In this document: piece after piece, positions 1 to 5,253 of the stretch
Layout: each line of letters opens with the position of its first letter
Position numbering within the stretch: position 1 is the first letter of the stretch
Source of the DNA: Maritimibacter sp.
GTDB lineage: Bacteria > Pseudomonadota > Alphaproteobacteria > Rhodobacterales > Rhodobacteraceae
NCBI GenBank assembly: GCA_020441225.1
Contig: JAGRMP010000465.1
Location: 1 to 7,767 of the forward strand
Direction of reading: 5' to 3'
Length of the DNA: 7,767 bases
Notes under the pieces: model-generated
What the model saw: the letters and a program-made list of their open reading frames with translations, nothing else
The model's database searches: none
What the model was told of the DNA's origin: nothing
Made by a program: the position numbers and the translations under genes

Positions 1-1829
1 TGGCCCGTGCACCGCTTCTCCAGCTTTCCGACATTTCGCTCACCTTCGGCGGCGACCCGGTGTTTTCCGGGCTCGACCTCGTCGTCCAGACCGGCGACCG
101 GGTGGCGCTGGTGGGCCGCAACGGCTCGGGCAAGTCGACGCTGATGAAGGTCATGGCGGGGCTGGTCGAGCCCGACCGGGGCGAGCGGATCATGCCGCAG
201 GGGACCCGCGCGGGCTACATGGAGCAGCACCCGGACCTCGCCGGCTTCGCGACGCTCGGCGATTTCGCCATCTCGGGCCTCGATCCGCACGAGGGCTACC
301 GGGTCGAGCGGGCAGCGGAAGGGCTAAAGTTCGACCCCGCCACCGCCTGCGACCGGGCGTCGGGCGGCGAGCGGCGGCGCGCGGCACTCGCCAAGCTCAT
401 CGCCGAGGCGCCGGATCTGATGCTGCTCGACGAGCCCACCAACCATCTCGACATCGAGGCGATCCGCTGGCTCGAAGACGAGCTCTCGGCCACCCGTACC
501 GCCTACGTGCTCATCAGCCACGACCGCGCTTTCCTGCGCGCGCTCACCCGGGCCACCTTGTGGATCGACCGCGGCCAGATCCGCCGCCAGGAACGCGGCT
601 TCGAGGCCTTCGAGGCCTGGCGCGACAAGACCTGGGAAGAGGAAGACAGCGCCCGCCACAAGCTCGACCGCAAGATCAAGGCCGAGGCCCGCTGGGCGGT
701 CGAGGGGATCAGCGCCCGGCGCAAGCGCAACATGGGCCGGGTCCGGGCGCTGCAGGAGCTGCGCGCCGAACGCGCGGGCCAGATCAGCCGCCAGGGCGCC
801 GCCGCCATTGCGCTCGACGCCGGGCCCAAATCCGGCAAGCGGGTGATCGAGGCGCAGGGGATCTCCAAGCGCTTCGGCGACCGGGTCATCCTCGGCGATT
901 TCTCGGTGCGGATCGCCCGCGGCGACCGGGTGGCGCTGGTCGGGCCGAACGGCGCGGGCAAGACCACGCTTCTGAAGATGCTCACCGGCGCGCTTGCGCC
1001 CGACACCGGCTCGGTCACGCTGGGCACCGGGCTGGAGATGGCGGTCTTCGACCAGAACCGTACCGCGCTCGACCCGGATGTCTCGCTGTGGGACGCGCTC
1101 GCGGGCGACAAGGAGATCGGCGTGTCGGGCAAGGCCGACCAGGTGATGGTGCGGGGCCAGCCGAAACACGTGGTGGGCTATCTCAAGGAGTTCCTGTTCG
1201 ACGAGGCCCAGGCCCGCGCCCCGGTCCGGTCGCTCTCGGGCGGCGAAAAGGCGCGGCTGATCCTCGCCAAGATCATGGCCAGGCCCTCGAACCTCCTGGT
1301 GCTCGACGAACCGACCAACGATCTCGACGTCGAAACCCTCGATCTGCTCCAGGACCTGCTCGGCGATTACGACGGAACGGTGCTGCTCGTGAGCCACGAC
1401 CGCGATTTCCTCGACCGGGTCGCCGCCACGACCATCGCGATGGAAGGCGACGGGCGGGCCACGATCTACGCCGGCGGCTGGAGCGACTACCAGGCGCAGC
1501 GGGGCGCCGGAGCCCCGGTGGCCGCGGCACGGTCGAAACCGGTCGCGGAAACGAAAGCCGGGCCCAGGGCGGAAAAGCCGAAAGCGGAGAAGCCGGCGGG
1601 GGCGGGGCTCAGCTTTACCGAAAAGCACCGGCTCGAGGCGCTCCCGGGCGAGATCGACCGGCTCACCGCCGAGATCGGCAAGCTCGAAAGCTTCCTCGCC
1701 GACCCCGGGCTCTTCACCCGCGAGCCGGTGAAATTCAAGAAAGCCTCCGAAGGGCTGGTCGAGCGGCAACAGAAACTTGCCGCCGCCGAGGAGGAATGGC
1801 TCGACCTCATGGAACGCGACGGGGCGTAG
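1..1829 (+). CDS. uup: ABC-F family ATPase, Uup type (lacks only the first base of its start codon)
   Basis: This is a soluble tandem ABC ATPase that acts on the ribosome or on branched DNA intermediates rather than in membrane transport; no membrane segment is present. The reading frame is open from base 3, and bases 1-2 are TG, so the start codon almost certainly begins one base before the window. That gives 609 residues, close to the roughly 635 of E. coli Uup. Domain 1 has Walker A GRNGSGKS at 39-46, signature SGGE at 121-124, Walker B LLDEPTNHLD with D144/E145, and a switch histidine in LISHDR. A basic, charged interdomain linker at about 205-260 matches the ABC-F tRNA-contacting motif. 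Domain 2 has Walker A GPNGAGKT from 315, SGGE at 413-416, D436/E437 and LVSHDR. A Pro/Lys/Ala-rich spacer leads to a C-terminal coiled coil from about 537 (LSFTEKHRLEALP onward), which separates Uup from EttA. All catalytic residues are intact. The stop is TAG; the next gene is 229 bases downstream, so it is probably expressed separately. Confidence 0.93.
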   Translation, partial: ARAPLLQLSDISLTFGGDPVFSGLDLVVQTGDRVALVGRNGSGKSTLMKVMAGLVEPDRGERIMPQGTRAGYMEQHPDLAGFATLGDFAISGLDPHEGYRVERAAEGLKFDPATACDRASGGERRRAALAKLIAEAPDLMLLDEPTNHLDIEAIRWLEDELSATRTAYVLISHDRAFLRALTRATLWIDRGQIRRQERGFEAFEAWRDKTWEEEDSARHKLDRKIKAEARWAVEGISARRKRNMGRVRALQELRAERAGQISRQGAAAIALDAGPKSGKRVIEAQGISKRFGDRVILGDFSVRIARGDRVALVGPNGAGKTTLLKMLTGALAPDTGSVTLGTGLEMAVFDQNRTALDPDVSLWDALAGDKEIGVSGKADQVMVRGQPKHVVGYLKEFLFDEAQARAPVRSLSGGEKARLILAKIMARPSNLLVLDEPTNDLDVETLDLLQDLLGDYDGTVLLVSHDRDFLDRVAATTIAMEGDGRATIYAGGWSDYQAQRGAGAPVAAARSKPVAETKAGPRAEKPKAEKPAGAGLSFTEKHRLEALPGEIDRLTAEIGKLESFLADPGLFTREPVKFKKASEGLVERQQKLAAAEEEWLDLMERDGA

Positions 1830-1850
1830 CCGCCCGCCCGCCGCGCCTCC

Positions 1851-1871
1851 TTTTTCTTGGCAAAAATACTC
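1851..1871 (+). repeat. A/T-rich gene-end element, copy 1 (after uup)
   Basis: A 21-base A/T-rich block, beginning TTTTTCTTGGCAAAAATA, stands out sharply from the surrounding GC-rich DNA. It starts 21 bases past the uup stop codon. The T5 and A5 runs could pair around CTTGGC, but no strong GC stem sits directly before the T run, so it is not a classical intrinsic terminator. The block matches a second copy at 3540-3560 on the opposite strand at 17 of 21 positions, and both copies have the same sense relative to the gene they follow. I recall similar sequences after many genes in Rhodobacteraceae. A role in 3'-end formation or RNA stability is inference. Confidence 0.6.
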
Positions 1872-1956
1872 AAAGAACGGCCGCGACGGGCGCGGGCGGG
1901 TCGAAAAACGCGCGCAACGGGGCAGAACCTGCGGCCAAACCTGCGCCAGATCAAGT

Positions 1957-1975
1957 CGCGCTGCGCTGCAGCGTG
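1957..1975 (+). promoter_or_regulatory. Small stem-loop in the transporter leader
   Basis: CGCTGC (1959-1964) and GCAGCG (1968-1973) are perfect inverted repeats around a 3-base loop. A C-G pair and a G-T pair can extend the stem at its base. It lies 84 bases before the transporter start in the 229-base gap after uup. It could be an RNA hairpin or chance in GC-rich DNA. The same gap holds a direct repeat AACCTGCG at 1926-1933 and 1938-1945, with a 12-base period. I see no convincing -35/-10 pair in the gap. Confidence 0.25.
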
Positions 1976-2042
1976 CTATGGAGCGGGCGCGCGCGAACAC
2001 CGGGTCGCGGCGTGCCCCCCGTGACATCAGCCGTGGCCCTTC

Positions 2043-2052
2043 GGAGGAGGAA
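2043..2052 (+). promoter_or_regulatory. Strong ribosome binding site that sets the transporter start
   Basis: GGAGGAGGAA lies 6 bases before ATG 2059, with AGGAGG at 2045-2050. The reading frame is open much further upstream, back into uup, so this site decides the start. The protein beginning here opens with a short hydrophilic stretch and then the first membrane helix, as expected for the family. Confidence 0.8.
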
Positions 2053-2058
2053 GGTGAC

Positions 2059-3417
2059 ATGTCTGGTGTACGCCCTGTGGCGAACCGTTGGTGGGTGGTG
2101 TTCGGCGCGGTTCTGATGCAGCTCAGCCTCGGCGCGATCTACGCCTGGTCGGTGTTCACGCCGTCGCTGATCGAAGCGGGCTGGAGCCGGGTTGAGACCC
2201 AGGTGGTCTTCGGCACGGGCCTCGCGGCTTTTGCCCTGGTGATGGTCGTGGCCGGGCGGCTCCTGGTGCGGTTCGGACCGCGCCGGCTGGCGCTCGCGGG
2301 CGGCGCGGTGCTGGGGCTCGGCTATATCCTCGCCGGACTGTTCGGGGCCACCAACTTCTGGGTCGTGCTGATCGGCGTCGGTGTCATCGGCGGGGCCGGG
2401 ATCGGGCTCGGCTATGTCGTGCCCATCGCCGTCGGCATGCGCTGGTTCCCCGACCGCAAGGGCATGATCACCGGGCTCGCCGTGGCGGGCTTCGGCTTCG
2501 GCGCCATGGGCTGGGTCAAGCTCGCAGGCAGCTGGGGCGGGCTGATCGAGAACCTCGGCCTCGCGACCACCTTCACCCTCTACGGCATCGCCTATGCCGC
2601 GCTGATCTGGGTCGGCGCCATCTGGATGCGGATGCCGCCCAAGGGCTGGGTGCCGGCAGGCTTCACCCAGGCCGCGACCACCGCGACGGGAGGCGAGAAC
2701 TACACGCTTGCCGAGATGCTGCGCACGCCGCAGTTTTACCTCGTCTTCCTGATCTTCGCGGTCTCGGCCGGCGCCGGGCTGATGTCGATCGGGCTGATGA
2801 AGCTCTACCCGATCGAAGCGCTGGAAGCGGCGGGTTACAGTGCGGTCGAGGCAAGCGCGATCGCGGGCACGGCGATGGCGGTGTTCTTCTCGCTGGCGAA
2901 CGGGCTCGGCCGGATCCTCTGGGGGATCGCCTCGGACAAGCTCGGGCGCAAACGCTCGATCCTGGTGATGACCGGGACCCAGGCGCTGTTCCTCTTCGCC
3001 TTCACCGCGATGGCGGGCACGCCCTGGCTGCTCTATCTCGGGGCCACGCTGATAGGATTCAACTACGGCGGCGCCTTTGCGCTGTTCCCTGCGGTCACCG
3101 CCGATCTCTTCGGCAACGACCGCGTCGGGCAGAACTATCCTTACGTCTTCCTGAGCTACGGCGTCGGCGGCATCGTCTTCCCGATCCTGGGCGGCATGCT
3201 GGGCGATCTGGGGAACTTCCCGCTCGCCTTCTCGATCACTGCGGTGGCCTGCCTGGTCGGTGCCTTGGCGGCGGCGTTGATCCGCACCCCGGACCATGGC
3301 ACCGCGAAGCATCATTTCTCGGTCCACGGGTTCCTGCACCAGATGCATTGGGATCTGCTCGACGAGGTGGTCGACCACGCGCTGCACCCGGATCATTACC
3401 GGCGGGTGGACAAGTAG
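2059..3417 (+). CDS. OFA-type major facilitator superfamily transporter
   Basis: This 452-residue inner-membrane secondary transporter has about twelve hydrophobic helices. The N-terminal stretch RWWVVFGAVLMQLSLGAIYA (10-29), followed by WSVF, is the hallmark of the oxalate/formate antiporter (OFA) family. MFS loop motifs are visible as GRLLVRFGPRR (66-76) and GIASDKLGRKR (289-299). R285 in NGLGR matches the position of the TM8 arginine that binds oxalate in OxlT. The second oxalate residue, a TM11 lysine, appears to be Y367 here (SYGVGG), so oxalate is doubtful; the substrate is unknown and is perhaps another small carboxylate. After the last helix comes a cytoplasmic tail of about 40 residues with nine histidines. 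The start is fixed by the AGGAGG site. It is the last + strand gene and converges on the TrhA-like gene. Family assignment is firm; the residue comparison relies on memory of OxlT. Confidence 0.9.
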   Translation: MSGVRPVANRWWVVFGAVLMQLSLGAIYAWSVFTPSLIEAGWSRVETQVVFGTGLAAFALVMVVAGRLLVRFGPRRLALAGGAVLGLGYILAGLFGATNFWVVLIGVGVIGGAGIGLGYVVPIAVGMRWFPDRKGMITGLAVAGFGFGAMGWVKLAGSWGGLIENLGLATTFTLYGIAYAALIWVGAIWMRMPPKGWVPAGFTQAATTATGGENYTLAEMLRTPQFYLVFLIFAVSAGAGLMSIGLMKLYPIEALEAAGYSAVEASAIAGTAMAVFFSLANGLGRILWGIASDKLGRKRSILVMTGTQALFLFAFTAMAGTPWLLYLGATLIGFNYGGAFALFPAVTADLFGNDRVGQNYPYVFLSYGVGGIVFPILGGMLGDLGNFPLAFSITAVACLVGALAAALIRTPDHGTAKHHFSVHGFLHQMHWDLLDEVVDHALHPDHYRRVDK

Positions 3418-3438
3418 GCCGGGGGCAGGCGGCAAGCG

Positions 3439-3461
3439 CCGGGGGGCTGTCTGCCCCCCGG
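3439..3461 (+). terminator. GC hairpin 1 after the transporter gene
   Basis: CCGGGGGGC and GCCCCCCGG form a perfect 9-bp stem around TGTCT, 21 bases after the transporter stop. It is very stable, but no T run follows. It could stop or protect transcripts from either side of this convergent junction. It is the first of three consecutive stem-loops. Confidence 0.6.
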
Positions 3462-3469
3462 ACCCTGGA

Positions 3470-3490
3470 CGAAAGGGCTTTGCCCTTCCG
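3470..3490 (+). terminator. Hairpin 2 in the convergent spacer
   Basis: AAGGGC (3473-3478) and GCCCTT (3482-3487) pair around TTT. Two more base pairs follow below one A/C mismatch. It lies 8 bases after hairpin 1. The tandem arrangement suggests a compound 3'-end structure or an intergenic repeat unit; function is inferred from placement only. Confidence 0.45.
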
Positions 3491-3501
3491 GTAACCCGGC
3501 A

Positions 3502-3526
3502 GGCGGTTTCGCAACGCGAAATCGCC
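3502..3526 (+). terminator. Hairpin 3 in the convergent spacer
   Basis: GGCGGTTTCGC and GCGAAATCGCC form an 11-bp stem around AAC, with one G-T pair (3506/3522). In + strand RNA that is a permitted G-U pair; in - strand RNA it would be a C/A mismatch. The fold therefore slightly favours the transporter transcript. It is 13 bases from the A/T-rich element at 3540. Confidence 0.5.
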
Positions 3527-3539
3527 GAGAGGGCCCCGA

Positions 3540-3560
3540 GAGTATTTCCCCCAGGAAAAA
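3540..3560 (-). repeat. A/T-rich gene-end element, copy 2 (after the TrhA-like gene)
   Basis: Read on the - strand, this block begins TTTTTCCTGG and ends AAATACTC, 5 bases past the stop codon of the TrhA-like gene. It matches the copy after uup at 17 of 21 positions; the four differences lie in the centre. Both copies are preceded by a CTC or CTCC run and both lie just past the 3' end of a gene in the same sense. Two unrelated genes sharing this argues for a dispersed element rather than chance. Confidence 0.55.
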
Positions 3561-3565
3561 GAGGA

Positions 3566-4207
3566 TCAGGCGCCCGCGACGAGGATCACGGCGATGTAAT
3601 GGGCGACGGCGGCGGCGAGGACGTGACCGTGCCAGATCGCGGTGGCGTAGCGCATCCGGCCGTGGTGGAACAGCGTGCCGAACGTATAGGTGACGCCGCC
3701 CGCGAGGATCAGCACCAGCGCCACGGGGGGCAGGCTCTGGATCATCGGCCAGGCGGCGAGGAGGCCGAGCCAGCCCTGGGCGAGGTAAAGCGCGAAGCCG
3801 AGGCGGGGCCAGCGCGGAAACCAGGCGAGTTTCAGTACGATCCCGAGGCCCGCGAGGCTCCAGGCGGCGATGGCGAGGGCAAACCCGCGCCCGCCGCCGA
3901 GCCCGATCAGCGCCATCGGCGTATAGGTGCCGGCGATCATCACGTAGATCGCGGCGTGGTCGAAGCGCCGCAGCACGGCGCGGATCCTTGCGTGCAGCGT
4001 CATGTTGTAGGCAGCCGAGAAGGCGAAGGTCGCGACCAGCCCGGCGGCATAGGGCACGAGCGGCCAGATCCGGTCGGCGGGCACCCGGAGCGCGGCCCAG
4101 GTGAGCAGCGCCGCCGCGCCTGCGACGGCGAAGACCACGCCCAGCACATGCACGACCGCGTCGGCGATGTGCTCGCGGGGGGTGTATCCAGGGTAGGTCT
4201 TGCGCAT
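3566..4207 (-). CDS. TrhA/hemolysin III family (PAQR) seven-helix membrane protein
   Basis: This 213-residue integral membrane protein has seven hydrophobic segments. Family motifs are REHIADAVVHVLG (11-23), the SxxxH-region motif as SAAYN (64-68), FDHAAIYVMIAGTYTP (82-97), and the last-helix motif TAIWHGHVLAAAVAHY (189-204). Members are linked to membrane homeostasis; the 'hemolysin' label comes from an old Bacillus phenotype and does not imply a toxin. By alignment from memory to adiponectin receptors, the three zinc-binding histidines map to N68, T189 and H193, so only one remains, while the catalytic-water aspartate is kept (D83). H195 and H203 might compensate. The start is ATG 4207 with GGAGAA at 4211-4216; an in-frame upstream extension to 4429 runs through the TPM gene and is rejected. 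It is last in the - strand gene row, 101 bases after the TPM gene. Family call is strong; activity is uncertain. Confidence 0.9.
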   Translation of the reverse strand: MRKTYPGYTPREHIADAVVHVLGVVFAVAGAAALLTWAALRVPADRIWPLVPYAAGLVATFAFSAAYNMTLHARIRAVLRRFDHAAIYVMIAGTYTPMALIGLGGGRGFALAIAAWSLAGLGIVLKLAWFPRWPRLGFALYLAQGWLGLLAAWPMIQSLPPVALVLILAGGVTYTFGTLFHHGRMRYATAIWHGHVLAAAVAHYIAVILVAGA

Positions 4208-4210
4208 CTT

Positions 4211-4238
4211 TTCTCCGCGTCCGGGGGCGATCCCGGAC
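4211..4238 (-). promoter_or_regulatory. Ribosome binding site with an adjacent hairpin before the TrhA-like gene
   Basis: On the - strand, GTCCGGG and CCCGGAC form a perfect 7-bp stem around ATCGCC (4219-4238), ending 2 bases before the GGAGAA ribosome binding site at 4211-4216. It could end part of the upstream TPM transcript or affect ribosome access to the TrhA-like start. The stem does not include the binding site itself. It may be chance in GC-rich DNA. Confidence 0.4.
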
Positions 4239-4308
4239 AGGGTAGCAAAGCCCGCGGGGCGATGCGCGTGTGACCTCGCGTCGGGCGCGCCCGGTGGCCG
4301 GACGCCCC

Positions 4309-5154
4309 CTACCAGCGCCCCGAGGCGCCCCCGCCCGAAGAGGAGCCGCCGCCGAAGGAGCCGCCGGAGGATGAGGAGGAACTGCGGGTCCGCGAGATGG
4401 TGTAGCTCGAGGTGTTTTCGTAGTGGCAATGCGGACAGAGCACGGTCTTGCGGCCGCTGCCCGTGCTGTTGCGGGTCGCCGCGCGCACCGTCTCGCGGGT
4501 GATGTCGAGGCCGCGCTGGCCGCAGTTGGGGCAGCGGCGGAAGCGGTCGACGATCCGCCGCCCGAACACCGCGATGCCGCCGAAGATCGCCATGATCGCG
4601 AGGCCGAAGCCGAGGCTGCCCTGGTCTCCCGACCCGTCGCCCGCGACCGGCGCGGGCGGGTTGCCCGCGGCATGTTCGCGCGCGATCCGGTCGATCACCA
4701 CCAGCGTGCCGCTCTCGATCCCCTGTTCGAAATCGCCCGCGCCGAAGGCGGGGATGAAGGTGTCGTCGATGATCGCCTGGGCGACCGCGTCATAGCCCGA
4801 GGGGTAGCCCGACCCGAGCTCGATCCGCATTTCGCGGTCGGTGGTGAGCACGAGGATGAGGATGCCGTCGTTGCGGGTCGCGTCGCCGATGCCCCAGGCG
4901 TTGAACAGACCGGTGGCGAAGCTTTCGAGGCTGTCGCCGGGGTAGCCCCAGCGGGTGTGCATCGTGAGCACCGTGGCCTGGACGCCGGTCTCGTCGGCGA
5001 GGTTCTCCAGCGCCGTGGTGAGCCGTTGTTCGGCCGGGTCGCCGAGCACATCGGCCTGGTCGTTGACCCAGATGTTGTCATAGGTGGGGTAGTCCTGCGC
5101 CGCGGCGACCGCGGGCAGCAGGAGGGCGAGGAGCAGGGCGGCGAGACGGGGCAT
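4309..5154 (-). CDS. Periplasmic TPM-domain (YgcG/TLP18.3-type) membrane protein with zinc ribbon
   Basis: This 281-residue protein has a clear signal peptide (1-19, AxA cleavage before QDYP). A TPM domain follows at about 27-160, with the conserved NDGILILV (95-102) and RIELGSGY (110-117). One membrane helix spans about 181-198 and ends in RR, which puts the rest in the cytoplasm. That part carries CPNC (208-211) and CPHC (240-243), a four-cysteine zinc ribbon, and then a Ser/Gly-rich tail ending FGGGSSSGGGASGRW, the typical YgcG-like ending. TPM domains occur in the plant photosystem II repair phosphatase TLP18.3 and in many bacterial envelope proteins; the bacterial role is not settled. 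The start is ATG 5154 with GGGAGGA about 4 bases upstream. It lies 99 bases after the decarboxylase stop. Family and topology are clear; enzymatic activity is unknown. Confidence 0.9.
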   Translation of the reverse strand: MPRLAALLLALLLPAVAAAQDYPTYDNIWVNDQADVLGDPAEQRLTTALENLADETGVQATVLTMHTRWGYPGDSLESFATGLFNAWGIGDATRNDGILILVLTTDREMRIELGSGYPSGYDAVAQAIIDDTFIPAFGAGDFEQGIESGTLVVIDRIAREHAAGNPPAPVAGDGSGDQGSLGFGLAIMAIFGGIAVFGRRIVDRFRRCPNCGQRGLDITRETVRAATRNSTGSGRKTVLCPHCHYENTSSYTISRTRSSSSSSGGSFGGGSSSGGGASGRW

Positions 5155-5253
5155 GATGTCCTCCCGAAGTGGGGCGTTTGCCCGATCATGCCTCAGCCGT
5201 GCGGCGAAATCATGGGGAAAGTCAGGCCTGTACGAACGGACCCGCCGCAGCTT

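Noticed and set aside
1974..1985. Possible -10 box (TGCTATGG) upstream of the transporter
   Set aside because: It matches the consensus weakly and has no acceptable -35 at 16-18 bases; not reported as a promoter.
1777..2058. In-frame upstream extension of the transporter
   Set aside because: It would overlap the end of uup and add about 94 Arg/Pro-rich residues before the normal N-terminus; ATG 2059 has a strong ribosome binding site.
324..2060. A 578-residue open frame on the - strand opposite uup
   Set aside because: It covers an intact ABC-F gene, has low-complexity Arg/Pro/Glu/Ala composition and no recognisable motif.
1951..3435. A 494-residue open frame on the - strand opposite the transporter
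   Set aside because: It is the antisense shadow of a clear twelve-helix transporter, with His/Arg/Glu-rich low-complexity translation.
3566..4207. Haemolysin or virulence toxin
   Set aside because: The family name is historical; the sequence is a seven-helix PAQR-type membrane protein with no secretion signal or toxin feature.
5155..5253. Promoter for the TPM gene (CTGACT and CATGAT hexamers on the - strand)
   Set aside because: Spacing between the candidate boxes is wrong (5 or 29 bases), so only the ribosome binding site is supported there.
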